DNA from: Spirosoma taeanense
GTDB taxonomy: Bacteria > Bacteroidota > Bacteroidia > Cytophagales > Spirosomataceae
Assembly: GCF_013127955.1 (NCBI RefSeq)
Contig: NZ_CP053435.1
Location: forward strand, 2,914,001 to 2,978,000
Reading direction: 5' to 3'
Length of the DNA stretch: 64,000 nt
Each line of letters begins with the position of its first letter. Within the stretch, counting starts at the first letter, position 1. The notes under the pieces were generated by a model. The model saw only the letters and a list, made by a program, of their open reading frames with translations. It was not told the DNA's origin and ran no database searches. Shown here piece by piece: positions 41,899 to 51,066 of this stretch. Both the position numbers and the translations under genes were made by a program.

Positions 41899-44613
41899 TT
41901 ATGAAAACAATCCTAACTGCACGGACTCCTTTTCGTCGGCTTCCGTTGCATCAAGTGCCAGTGACTCAGCAACCGGGGCCGTCCTGGGGACTTCTTTACC
42001 GGCTTTTGGCGCCAGCAGTTTAACGTCTTTGACTTTAGCGAAAGGCAGTTTATTCCCCAGGGCTTTCCAGCCGCGCACCTCAATAAAGCCTTCCGGTTCC
42101 AGCACCATCTTCTCAAGCGGCCCGCGATCTTTTACCTGATGGACAATCTCGATTCTCGGGTAGCGATCGACCGTTATGGCGAGATTTTTCGATCCTTTGG
42201 CGTCGCCGATGAAACTAAATTTCTTGTCAAGAGAAGTTGTTTCGACCTTGAACCGTTTGACGTACCACGCCTTCTGGTTGGCTTCGTAATACACCGCCGA
42301 CAGCACCGTTTCAGGATCAAACTTCATCAGGACCGCTATTTCGTTTGGCTCGTACCGGTTGGTCAAATCAAAGTTGGTCAGTTCGTACTGCCCGTCTTTA
42401 TAAACGACCAGAATGCTGTCTTTCGCGTCGAAGTTACCCAGCAGTTTGCCCCGTTCATCGCGGTTCAGCCGCCCCAGGTGATCATCATACCAGATATCGA
42501 CTCCCCCCAGGGTTGATACGCCACCTGTTTTCTGGGTGATCTTCCGAACCGGATACTTCGTCAGAATATTCCCCTGCGCCGAGCGGTTCTTGATACCAAC
42601 GCTGGCAAAATCGAAGTCGAACTGCTTGATCTTGGCCGAACTCTGCGCCGTCAGATTGATCGTAATCACTTCAGCCTCGCCGTTGTCGTTTGCGCTGAAG
42701 TACGTAATCTTCGACTTCGGATTGCCCATCGTCAGATCGTACTCGCGGTCGCGCGTCACGCCCGTCACGGGGAATCGTTTCGCCATCGAAATACCTGACT
42801 TACCGTCCAGATAAACCAGGTTATAAATCTTCCGCTCGTCATTTTTCTTAAAAACCGAGACGTAGAGAATATCCTTGCCGACGAACACCTTCTCTTGTAT
42901 CTTGGTCACGACGCACTTACCGTCGCGCCGGAACACGATAATGTCGTCGATGTCGGAGCAGTCGCTGACATACTCGTCTTTTTTCAAACCATACCCAATG
43001 AAGCCGCCTTCGCGGTCGACGTACAGCTTCTGGTTAGCAGCCGCCACGACGCTCGCAGCAATGGTGTTGAACGCCCGGATTTCCGTTTTACGCTCACGAC
43101 CTTTGCCGTACTTCTTCTGCAGATCCTTGTAATACGCGATCGTGTAGCGGGTAATGTTGGCCAGGTTATCTTCCGTTTCGGTCAGATCCTGCTCCAGCTT
43201 CCGCATCAGCTCGTCCGCTTTGAAGCCGTCGTACTTCGAAATCCGCTTGATCTTGATTTCGGTCAGGCGAATCAGGTCATCCTCCGTAATTTCGCGGTAG
43301 AACTGCTTCTTAAACGGCTTGAGCGCTTTGTCGATCGTTGCCAGCACAGCCTCGAACGTTTCGCATTCTTCGATTTTCCGATAGATCCGGTTCTCAATAA
43401 AAATCTTTTCCAGCGAGGCATAGAGCAGCCGCTCCATCAACTCACTACGCCGAATCTCCAGCTCGCGTTGTAGCAGATGAACCGTCTGGTGAGTATTGAC
43501 GCGCAAGATATCGGTTACGCTGACGAAGTGGGGTTTATCGCCGATGATTACGCAGGCATTGGGTGAGATCGACACTTCGCAGTCGGTAAAAGCGTAGAGC
43601 GCGTCGATCGTTACGTCGGGCGAAACGCCGGGCTGCAGATGGACGAGAATCTCAACGTCTTTCGCCGTATTATCCACTACAGCTGCTACGGTCCGGCTGG
43701 GTGCCTTGATCCGGATTTTTCCCAGTTCGGCCGCCTTCACAATCGAGTCGATCAGCTGCGAAGTGGTTACGCCAAACGGCACGTCGCGGATCGCGAGCGT
43801 TTTTTTATCGACTTCTTCGATTCGCGCCCGCACGCGTACTTTACCGCCCCGGTGCCCATCATTGTAATTGCTGACGTCAACTAGTCCGCCAGTCTGGAAA
43901 TCGGGAAACAGTGTAACAGGTTTATCTTTCAGAATCTGAATCGATGCATCGATCAGTTCGTTGAAGTTGTGCGGTAAAATCTTGGTCGACAGGCCCACGG
44001 CGATACCTTCCACACCCTGCGCCAGCAGCAGCGGAAACTTGACGGGAAGGGTTACCGGCTCTTTCTTCCGGCCATCATAGGATAACTGCCATTCGGTCGT
44101 TTTGTCGTTGTAAATCGCATCGGTGGCAAACTTCGACAGACGCACCTCAATGTAACGCGGAGCCGCAGCCCCGTCGCCTGTACGCACATCGCCCCAGCTG
44201 CCCTGCGTATCGAAGAGCAGTTCTTTCTGACCAATGTTTACCAGGGCCTCGCCAATGGACGCATCGCCATGGGGGTGAAACTGCATCGTCTGCCCGATGA
44301 CGTTGGCAACCTTGTTAAAGCGGCCATCGTCCATCTCTTTCAGGGCGTGCAGAATCCGGCGCTGAACAGGCTTCAGCCCATCTTCCACGGCGGGTACGGC
44401 CCGCTCGAGAATGACGTAAGATGCGTAATCGAGAAAGTAATTTTCATATAATCCTGACACGACGGTCTGATCGTGCAGGACTTCATTGGCTATTTTAATC
44501 GGTTGTTCATCCGGTTCAATGGCGTCGATGGGCTCAGTACCGTCAGCAGCAGAGGTTGCATCGGGCTGGGCCTGATCGTCGTCCATCGGTTCCTGATTTT
44601 CGTTGTTCATCAT
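41899..44613 (-). CDS. parC: DNA topoisomerase IV subunit A (DNA gyrase/topo IV A family)
   Basis: 904 residues. An acidic N-terminal tail (about 1-40) precedes the catalytic core: RRILHALKEMDDGRFNKVAN, FHPHGDASIGEALVNI, and the active-site Tyr in AAPRYIEVRLS (about residue 154). The C-terminal beta-propeller blades follow (about 590-860), without the GyrA box, which favours topo IV. The extreme C-terminus ends EKESVQLGLFS. It decatenates and relaxes DNA together with ParE, which is not in the window. It follows no operon partner; a TATCTTTA element lies about 85 bp upstream. Confidence 0.88.
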   Translation of the reverse strand: MMNNENQEPMDDDQAQPDATSAADGTEPIDAIEPDEQPIKIANEVLHDQTVVSGLYENYFLDYASYVILERAVPAVEDGLKPVQRRILHALKEMDDGRFNKVANVIGQTMQFHPHGDASIGEALVNIGQKELLFDTQGSWGDVRTGDGAAAPRYIEVRLSKFATDAIYNDKTTEWQLSYDGRKKEPVTLPVKFPLLLAQGVEGIAVGLSTKILPHNFNELIDASIQILKDKPVTLFPDFQTGGLVDVSNYNDGHRGGKVRVRARIEEVDKKTLAIRDVPFGVTTSQLIDSIVKAAELGKIRIKAPSRTVAAVVDNTAKDVEILVHLQPGVSPDVTIDALYAFTDCEVSISPNACVIIGDKPHFVSVTDILRVNTHQTVHLLQRELEIRRSELMERLLYASLEKIFIENRIYRKIEECETFEAVLATIDKALKPFKKQFYREITEDDLIRLTEIKIKRISKYDGFKADELMRKLEQDLTETEDNLANITRYTIAYYKDLQKKYGKGRERKTEIRAFNTIAASVVAAANQKLYVDREGGFIGYGLKKDEYVSDCSDIDDIIVFRRDGKCVVTKIQEKVFVGKDILYVSVFKKNDERKIYNLVYLDGKSGISMAKRFPVTGVTRDREYDLTMGNPKSKITYFSANDNGEAEVITINLTAQSSAKIKQFDFDFASVGIKNRSAQGNILTKYPVRKITQKTGGVSTLGGVDIWYDDHLGRLNRDERGKLLGNFDAKDSILVVYKDGQYELTNFDLTNRYEPNEIAVLMKFDPETVLSAVYYEANQKAWYVKRFKVETTSLDKKFSFIGDAKGSKNLAITVDRYPRIEIVHQVKDRGPLEKMVLEPEGFIEVRGWKALGNKLPFAKVKDVKLLAPKAGKEVPRTAPVAESLALDATEADEKESVQLGLFS

Positions 44614-44812
44614 GAAGTAATTCCTCAGGACTGTTTCAGTTGAAATATATGGGCGGGTGTTACGCCAGCATCAAACAGTGGCGATCGGCTCCTTAAAGAT
44701 ACAAAAAATACCTGAATTATGTGCCGTTTTGGCCGTTTTTGTCCAACCCAGTCCATACATCGGTTTTTGTCATTTATCCGGCCATAGCTTCATCTTTTAT
44801 TATACGGTGGTT

Positions 44813-45748
44813 TTAATAACCCCGTCCCAGCGCCACGGCGTCATCGACCGGTTCGCCCGCCCGGAAGCGCTGCAGATTTTTCAGAAATTGCACGACTTTT
44901 CCATCGTCTTCGGCTGGTTGTCCTCCGCCCGTATGCTGGGTGAGCAGCACATTCGGCAGCGTCCACAGCGGACTGTCGGCGGGCAGCGGTTCGGTAGCCG
45001 TTACGTCCAGTACGGCCCCGCCAATGGCCCCGGTCTGCAGCGCCTGAATCAGAGCCGGTTCGTCGGTAGTACTCCCCCGCCCGACGTTGGCATAGATACT
45101 GCCCGGTGCCATGGCTCCGATCAGATCAGCCGAGAAAAAGCCAGCGACCGTTCCCGGCAGACAGTTGACCACGATGTCGGTCTGGGGCAGCACCTGCCTT
45201 AGGTCGTCTTTAGAATGCAGATCGGCCTGCGGGTCGGTGCGGGCAAGCATCTGAATAACGCAGTCGAAGCCGGTCAGCATCTGCCGGACGGCCTGGCCGA
45301 TGGTGCCGGTGCCGAGAATAACGACGCGCTTACGTCGGAGCAAACCCGTACGGGTACGGATCGGCGCGCCAACCCACTCGCTGCGCTCCTGTAGCTGCAC
45401 CAGTTCAGGAATACGGCGGTAAAAACCCAGAATCCCGGCCACCATGGTTTCGGCGCAGGGCCAGGCGAAATAATCGCCCATATTGGCAACGACGGCGCTG
45501 GTCTGCACCTCCCGGAAACCGTCGAAGCCGGCCGAGTCGAGCTGCCAGAATTTCAGATTGGCTGGCGACTGTGTAAACCAGGCCGCGGGTGGGTTACCCA
45601 GCACCAGGTCGGCGGACAGAAAAGCGGCCCGCTGAGCGGATTCGTCGGGCAGGTCGTGGCGAAATACGACAGTCACATCGGCGGGAAGCTGCTGCCGCAA
45701 GCGGGCTTTCAGCGAATCGCTGAAAGCAGGATTAACAAATAGCTGCAT
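44813..45748 (-). CDS. D-2-hydroxyacid dehydrogenase (glyoxylate/hydroxypyruvate reductase type)
   Basis: 311 residues. The NAD(P)-binding motif is VVILGTGTIGQAVRQML; catalytic residues sit in NVGRGSTTDEPAL (Arg), TATEPLPADSPLW (Glu) and LTQHTGGGQPAED (His). It should reduce a 2-keto acid such as glyoxylate or hydroxypyruvate to the D-hydroxy acid. It is an isolated gene on the minus strand between the esterase and parC genes. Confidence 0.88.
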   Translation of the reverse strand: MQLFVNPAFSDSLKARLRQQLPADVTVVFRHDLPDESAQRAAFLSADLVLGNPPAAWFTQSPANLKFWQLDSAGFDGFREVQTSAVVANMGDYFAWPCAETMVAGILGFYRRIPELVQLQERSEWVGAPIRTRTGLLRRKRVVILGTGTIGQAVRQMLTGFDCVIQMLARTDPQADLHSKDDLRQVLPQTDIVVNCLPGTVAGFFSADLIGAMAPGSIYANVGRGSTTDEPALIQALQTGAIGGAVLDVTATEPLPADSPLWTLPNVLLTQHTGGGQPAEDDGKVVQFLKNLQRFRAGEPVDDAVALGRGY

Positions 45749-45802
45749 ACGAATTCTACGAAAATGAGAGCGAATTGGTTGCGTACCGGCGACACTCCAG
45801 CT

Positions 45803-47092
45803 TTACTTCGCTCCGTTTAGCTGGGCCATCAGCCAGCCGGTCATTTTCTCGGTTTGTTCAGGATACGTCCAGTGGCCGGTGTCATGATACACGTCCAGCG
45901 TTTTGGGGCCGGGGATGACGTTAAAGGCTGCGTACATAGACGTTGGCGGACAGGTTTCGTCGTTGTAACCCCAGGAATAATAGCCGGGTACGTTGACCAG
46001 CCGGGCAAAGTTAACGACGTCGTAATAGCCCGTCGTCCGGATGCGGTCGGGTTTATTGTTATACGCCAGGTTATCGCCCGCGAAGAGGTGCGGCCAGCCG
46101 CCCGCCCGGCCGTGGAGGTAGCCCGTTACGTCGGCCAGGGCCGGGTAGTAGGCTCCGAGCCATTTCACCCGACTATCCAGTCCAGCCGTCACAATGGATA
46201 AGGCCCCTCCCTGACTGCCACCCGTTACGGCCAGATTCTGTCCGTCGTACTGGGGCAGGCTCGTTAGGAAATCCACCGCCCGAACGCAGCCCAAATACAC
46301 GCGCTTATAATAGTAGCGGTCCCGGTCGTCGAGGTTAGCCGCCTGGTAGCCATTCAGCGGCCCGCGGCTCAGGTTGTCGTACACGCTGGCGTCCATCGTA
46401 ACGGGAACGCCGTGGATGCCTACCTCCAGCGTAATGAAGCCTTTATCGGCTTCGGCGATCAGACCGTTATAAGGCCGCACGCCCGCGCCCGGCACCCGCA
46501 GAATGGCCGGATATTTCCCTTCTTTCTTGGGCACGGACAGAATTCCATAAAAGCGGGAGTTATTAATGTTCTGGAGATTCAGCTGGTACACATTCGTCAG
46601 CTCGGTGCAGCGCTCGGGCAGCAGCGTCATGCGGGCATCCATGGGCACTTTCGCCAGATCGGCTTTCGCATTATCCCAGAACTGCCGGAAGTCGGCGGGA
46701 TTCGCGACGGTTGGCTGGATGCTCAGGGGATCGAACGCAGCCGTAGCCAGTCCCCGGTACTCTTTGCCGTCCACTTCGGCGGTGGCGACGCAGCGCAGAA
46801 ACCCGGCAGTACGCATCGTGCCGCCGTCGAGCGCCAGGGTACCATTTTTCAGCGTTACGGTTTCTTTACGGGTCGGCTCCATTTTCTCCGGCCCGATCTC
46901 ATACCGCAGTCGGGCCGCCGGCAGCAGAACGTTACTGCGATACACCGCTACCGTAAACCGGACGGGTTCGCCTAGTTTATACAACCAGTCGGCATGGTCG
47001 GGTGAAACAATGACCTTAACGAGCCGTTCAGCAGGCTGAGCAACCAGGTCATTAATCTGAAAAAGGCAAAGAATAAGTAACAGTCGCTTCAT
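45803..47092 (-). CDS. Secreted acetylxylan esterase/cephalosporin-C deacetylase-family protein
   Basis: 429 residues. Signal peptide MKRLLLILCLFQINDLVAQ; a beta domain (about 25-125) precedes the alpha/beta hydrolase fold. The nucleophile is VTGGSQGGALSIVTAG, with Asp in GYNDETCPPTS and His in YHDTGHWTYPEQ. AXE1-type enzymes remove acetyl groups from xylan or oligosaccharides, so it probably acts on plant polysaccharide in the periplasm. No other CAZyme is adjacent. Confidence 0.85.
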   Translation of the reverse strand: MKRLLLILCLFQINDLVAQPAERLVKVIVSPDHADWLYKLGEPVRFTVAVYRSNVLLPAARLRYEIGPEKMEPTRKETVTLKNGTLALDGGTMRTAGFLRCVATAEVDGKEYRGLATAAFDPLSIQPTVANPADFRQFWDNAKADLAKVPMDARMTLLPERCTELTNVYQLNLQNINNSRFYGILSVPKKEGKYPAILRVPGAGVRPYNGLIAEADKGFITLEVGIHGVPVTMDASVYDNLSRGPLNGYQAANLDDRDRYYYKRVYLGCVRAVDFLTSLPQYDGQNLAVTGGSQGGALSIVTAGLDSRVKWLGAYYPALADVTGYLHGRAGGWPHLFAGDNLAYNNKPDRIRTTGYYDVVNFARLVNVPGYYSWGYNDETCPPTSMYAAFNVIPGPKTLDVYHDTGHWTYPEQTEKMTGWLMAQLNGAK

Positions 47093-47172
47093 ACAGAAAT
47101 GCGCAAGAGGTATTAAAGGCGTAAAGACGGCAGGGCGCAGTTCTTACCCCATCTTTCTTTCCTACCTGAGTT

Positions 47173-48399
47173 TCAGGCTACCCGGGCCGGCATCTGCTGC
47201 CCCCGCCGAACCGGTTGCAGATTCACGATACACCGGACGAGCAGCGTCAGAGGAAACAGAACATCGACCCCGCCGGGCACCTTCGACAGGAACATACCAA
47301 GCAGAATCAGAACGGCCGCGCTGCCAAAGTAAACCGTCCGCCGACGAGCGGTAGTGTTGCGGCCCGTTGCCCAGTAAATCAGGGGAAGATGCAGCGGCAT
47401 GAGGTAAAGGAGCGTCGGGTTCCAGGCCGTTACACCGTGGTCAGTAGCCACCCAGAGCAGAAATAGAAACCAGCCCAGAAAGCCCACAACGGCGAACAAC
47501 AGCCGGTCGAGCCAGCGATCTACGCGCCCGATCTGATACCGTCGGATGGTGAACACCGTAACCACAATGGCCAGCAGAGCAAACACGACGTGTGGATCAA
47601 AAACAAATGGTAACTGCTGCCGAAAGGTTTGCTGAGCGTTATACAATGTCTGGTCGGACGCGACCAGGGGAACCACCTGCCCGTTAGTCTGCTTCAGGGT
47701 GGCCCGTGCAAGCTGGTCGTGTACCTGATCGGGCAGATACATGGCATGCCACCCGTCCGTCTGCTCGTCGGCGGGTTGACCAATGGCCAGATTCATGCCC
47801 AGCTTGGCCCAGGGTTTTGCGCTCTTATCCAGATACAGGTTCATCCAGTCGCGATAGGACTTGCCGGTCATCTTCAGGCGCGTTGGAATCGTCAGGCTGT
47901 CCCCACAGGCTTCGGCGATTTTATCGCGGGGACGGGTAGCACAGTTGTCGTAAAAGAATTTATACTGATACGTCCGGTTTTCGGGACGCATATTGGTCTG
48001 TATGACCGCAAAAAGCTGTTCTTTCTGCGCCGGGGTCAGGTTCAATACCTGTTCCCGGACGGTACGGTTCTCGACCTGATAGGCGTACAGAAACGGATAC
48101 ATTTCATACGCATCAATATAGTACGGCAGGGTGCCGCGCAGGAATTTCACGTAGAAATTATCTTCATACCGAAACCCACCCCAGCCAAACGTCAGGTCCA
48201 TATTCTGCGCCGGGTCATTGATCCGAATGGCCGTATGACCGAACACGGAATACAGATCTTCGCCCGGTCCTACCGTCAGCAAGCTTATCCGGGCGGCTGG
48301 CGACAGCGTCTGGGCTATTGAAGCCCCAGGTCGAAGACCGAATACGGTTAACGCCAGCACCAATGCGATTCGAGCCAGCCACGATGCCGACTTAGTCAT
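47173..48399 (-). CDS. DUF4105 membrane protein
   Basis: 408 residues from MTKSASWLARIALVLALTVF, a signal peptide. The frame extends 32 codons upstream but ATG 48399 is preferred because it overlaps the rsmI stop by 8 bp. DUF4105 (about 30-200) has LTVGPGEDLYSVFGHTAIRI, TFGWGGFRYED and FFYDNCATRPRD, a papain/NlpC-like circular pattern with candidate His and Cys, as in Lnb-type lipoprotein N-acyltransferases. Four membrane spans fill the C-terminal 150 residues. A lipoprotein-processing role is possible but not shown. Confidence 0.8.
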   Translation of the reverse strand: MTKSASWLARIALVLALTVFGLRPGASIAQTLSPAARISLLTVGPGEDLYSVFGHTAIRINDPAQNMDLTFGWGGFRYEDNFYVKFLRGTLPYYIDAYEMYPFLYAYQVENRTVREQVLNLTPAQKEQLFAVIQTNMRPENRTYQYKFFYDNCATRPRDKIAEACGDSLTIPTRLKMTGKSYRDWMNLYLDKSAKPWAKLGMNLAIGQPADEQTDGWHAMYLPDQVHDQLARATLKQTNGQVVPLVASDQTLYNAQQTFRQQLPFVFDPHVVFALLAIVVTVFTIRRYQIGRVDRWLDRLLFAVVGFLGWFLFLLWVATDHGVTAWNPTLLYLMPLHLPLIYWATGRNTTARRRTVYFGSAAVLILLGMFLSKVPGGVDVLFPLTLLVRCIVNLQPVRRGQQMPARVA

Positions 48400-49129
48400 C
48401 GTCTTCCGTATCCTCATCCTGTTCAAACATTCGTCGCTTTTCGGCCGACCCTCGCCGGACCGGTTCTCTTCCCTGAACACAAATAACAAGCTCACCTTTT
48501 ACTGTTTTTTCGGCAAAATACGTAATAAGTTCGGACAACGCCCCGCGCCGATTTTCCTCGAATACCTTGGTCAGCTCCCGCGAGACGCTGGCAGGCCGGT
48601 CGGGACCAAAGACCTCGGCAAACTGACCGAGCGTTTTGAGCAGCCGGTGGGGCGACTCATAGAATACCATCGTCCGCTCCTCCTCGGTCAGTTCCATCAG
48701 ACGCGTCTGACGGCCTTTTTTATGGGGCAAAAACCCTTCGAACGTAAAGCGGTCGTTGGGCAGACCGGAGTTGACCAGGGCGGGCACAAGCGCCGTCGGG
48801 CCGGGCAGGCACTCGACCGGAATGTCGTTCTTAATGCACTCCCGCACCAGCAGAAAGCCGGGGTCCGAAATCCCGGGCGTACCAGCATCCGAAACCAGGG
48901 CGAGCGTTTTACCTTCTTTCATCTGACCCACCAACCGCTGCACGGTCTGGTGTTCGTTGAAGATATGGTAGCTGTGAAGCGGCTTGCTGATGCCGAGGTG
49001 CCGCAGCAGCACCCCCGACGTGCGGGTATCTTCGGCCAGAATCGCGTCGGCGTTCTGCAGGACCTTAATGGCCCGCAACGTAATATCGTCGAGGTTACCA
49101 ATGGGCGTTGGTACGAGAAACAGTTTCAT
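48392..49129 (-). CDS. rsmI: 16S rRNA (cytidine1402-2'-O)-methyltransferase
   Basis: 245 residues. Family signatures are FLVPTPIGNLDDITLRA, SDAGTPGISDPGFLL, ECLPGPTALVPALVNSGLPN and FYESPHRLLKTL. It methylates the 2'-hydroxyl of C1402 in the decoding centre using SAM. The C-terminus is acidic (FEQDEDTEDDD). The DUF4105 gene starts 8 bp before this stop, so it is probably translationally coupled to it. Confidence 0.96.
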   Translation of the reverse strand: MKLFLVPTPIGNLDDITLRAIKVLQNADAILAEDTRTSGVLLRHLGISKPLHSYHIFNEHQTVQRLVGQMKEGKTLALVSDAGTPGISDPGFLLVRECIKNDIPVECLPGPTALVPALVNSGLPNDRFTFEGFLPHKKGRQTRLMELTEEERTMVFYESPHRLLKTLGQFAEVFGPDRPASVSRELTKVFEENRRGALSELITYFAEKTVKGELVICVQGREPVRRGSAEKRRMFEQDEDTEDDD

Positions 49130-49199
49130 GCCGCAAGTTAACAGAGCGCAGCGAGCCAGCCGCAGAACGGTTGAAACTCCCGCCCGTTGTTCATTTTAT

Positions 49200-49436
49200 T
49201 CATTCGTTAACCAATCGATCGATGGCACCCGCCAGCCGACGGTCCTTGTCGGTCACGACGTTTCCGGCATCGTGCGTCGATAGTTTGATGGTCACCTGAT
49301 TATAGACGTTCGACCACCACGGATGATGGTTCATGGCCTCGGCGATAAGGGCCACGCGAGTCATAAACGCGAAAGCTTCCGAAAAATCGGCGAAGGTAAA
49401 ATCGCGGGTGAGTTGATTATCCTGTTCCTGCCACAT
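49200..49436 (-). CDS. phhB: 4a-hydroxytetrahydrobiopterin dehydratase (PCD/DCoH)
   Basis: 78 residues, short form of the family, starting [15 protein letters not shown]. The active site [20 protein letters not shown] with the later His in STHDAG is intact. It recycles the carbinolamine formed by aromatic amino acid hydroxylases; no hydroxylase gene is in this window. A TAATTTTG promoter lies 33 bp upstream. Confidence 0.92.
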   Translation of the reverse strand: MWQEQDNQLTRDFTFADFSEAFAFMTRVALIAEAMNHHPWWSNVYNQVTIKLSTHDAGNVVTDKDRRLAGAIDRLVNE

Positions 49437-49468
49437 AGGAGTTTTTAGTTTGTTGTGCGTAGTTTGCG

Positions 49469-49476
49469 CAAAATTA
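49469..49476 (-). promoter_or_regulatory. Promoter -7 element of phhB
   Basis: On the minus strand TAATTTTG fits TAnnTTTG, 33 nt before the ATG, with a TTG 21 nt further upstream. Confidence 0.5.
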
Positions 49477-49552
49477 GTTTGACGAACAAACTATAGCCAA
49501 TAAACCACAACTGACCAGCCCCGTCGGGCATTAATCCCCCTCTCCATTCGTT

Positions 49553-49942
49553 ATGGCAAACAAAATTCAGGTGCTACATCCCGAGGTTAAAGAAGGCTTT
49601 AAAACCGGCGCGTATTCGCCCGGCGTCATCTGCGATGGCTGGCTGTACGTATCCGGGCAGGCTGCCGTGGATTACCCCAACGGTCAGTACGTCCTCGGCA
49701 CCATCGAGGAAGAAACGCACCGCACCATGCAGAACGTCCAGCAGATTCTCGAAGCGGCTGGCTGCACGTGGGACGATGTCGTGAAGAGCACCGTCCACCT
49801 GGCCGATATTAAGGATTTTGCCGCCTACAACGAGGTGTATGCCAGTTATTTCCCCGGCATCAAACCCGCCCGCACAACGGTTCAGTCGGGCCTGGGTAAC
49901 GGCATCAAGGTCGAGATTGACGTAGTCGCCAAAGTGCCCTGA
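49553..49942 (+). CDS. RidA-family (YjgF/YER057c/UK114) protein
   Basis: 129 residues. Typical segments are GAYSPGVICDGWLYVSGQAA, VDYPNGQYVLGTIEEETHRT and the C-terminal ARTTVQSGLGNGIKVEIDVV with the conserved Arg. RidA proteins hydrolyse reactive enamine/imine intermediates produced by PLP enzymes. The next gene, starting 1 bp after the stop, encodes such a PLP enzyme, which makes a protective role there likely. Confidence 0.9.
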   Translation: MANKIQVLHPEVKEGFKTGAYSPGVICDGWLYVSGQAAVDYPNGQYVLGTIEEETHRTMQNVQQILEAAGCTWDDVVKSTVHLADIKDFAAYNEVYASYFPGIKPARTTVQSGLGNGIKVEIDVVAKVP

Positions 49943-49943
49943 T

Positions 49944-51047
49944 ATGGCCTGGTATGACGTTCAGAATCCCGACGCCATCGCTTCCCCGGCCCTGCTGGTG
50001 TATCCCGACCGGGTACTCAATAATATCCGGCTGACCATTCGGCTGACCGGGGGCGATGCGGCTCGGCTGCGGCCACACGTAAAAACGCACAAGATGCGCG
50101 CCGTGACCGAGCTGCTGCTGGACGAAGGCATCCGGCAGTTCAAATGCGCTACGCTTAAAGAAGCCCGGATGCTGGCCGAAGCGGGTGGCGCCTATGCGGG
50201 TCAGACCGACGTCATGCTGGCTTATCCGCTGGTCGGACCGGCGGTGACGCAACTGGCCGCCCTGCGGGCCGAGTTTCCGGCGGTTCGGTTTTCCTGCCTG
50301 ATCGATGCGTCGGCTTCCGCCCAACGCCTGTCGGATGCGTTCCCGGATGATCCGCTGGATGTTTATATCGACCTTAACGTTGGCATGAACCGAACGGGCA
50401 TTCGCCCATCCGATGCCCCCGCCCTGTATGAATTTGCACGAAACCTGCCCGGTATTCGGGTAGTGGGCCTGCATGCTTACGACGGCCACATTCGTAACAC
50501 CGACCTCGACCAGCGTCGCCACCACGCCGACGAAACCTTCGCGCTGGCCGATGGCGTACGGCAGGCGATTGACTGGAAGCCCGGCGGCTTACGTCCGCAA
50601 TTGGTCATGGGCGGAACGCCCACCTTTGCCCTGCACGCCCGACAGTCGGACGTAGTGGTTAGCCCCGGCACCTTCGTTTTCTGGGATGCGGGCTACGGAC
50701 AAACCCTGCCCGACTTACCATTTGACGTAGCGGCCGTGCTACTGACTCGGGTCATTTCGGTCATTGATGAGCAAACGCTTTGTCTGGATCTGGGACACAA
50801 ATCCGTTGCGGCCGAAAACCCGCTGCCCCGGGTCATATTTCTGAATCAGCCCGATGCGCAGCCCGTTGGTCAGAGCGAAGAGCATCTGGTGGTGCGCGTG
50901 GCCAATGCCCACGACCACCCGCCGGGTACGGTCTGGTATGGCGTTCCGATTCATATCTGTCCCACGGTCAATTTATACGATTCGGTCAGCGTCGTAGTGG
51001 ATGGTCAGTACGTGGATACCTGGCCCGTCACCGCGCGCGGCCACTAA
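49944..51047 (+). CDS. PLP-dependent D-amino-acid lyase (D-threonine aldolase/D-serine dehydratase type)
   Basis: 367 residues. An alanine-racemase-like N-terminal barrel carries the PLP Lys in RPHVKTHKMRAV; the C-terminal beta domain has the metal motif GVPIHICPTVNLYDSVSVV with His-x-Cys. These enzymes cleave D-threonine or dehydrate D-serine. It begins 1 bp after the RidA stop and is followed after 19 bp by an M19 dipeptidase, which fits a small unit for D-amino-acid or peptidoglycan-fragment breakdown. Confidence 0.85.
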   Translation: MAWYDVQNPDAIASPALLVYPDRVLNNIRLTIRLTGGDAARLRPHVKTHKMRAVTELLLDEGIRQFKCATLKEARMLAEAGGAYAGQTDVMLAYPLVGPAVTQLAALRAEFPAVRFSCLIDASASAQRLSDAFPDDPLDVYIDLNVGMNRTGIRPSDAPALYEFARNLPGIRVVGLHAYDGHIRNTDLDQRRHHADETFALADGVRQAIDWKPGGLRPQLVMGGTPTFALHARQSDVVVSPGTFVFWDAGYGQTLPDLPFDVAAVLLTRVISVIDEQTLCLDLGHKSVAAENPLPRVIFLNQPDAQPVGQSEEHLVVRVANAHDHPPGTVWYGVPIHICPTVNLYDSVSVVVDGQYVDTWPVTARGH

Positions 51048-51066
51048 TCTCCATTCCTAATCTGTC

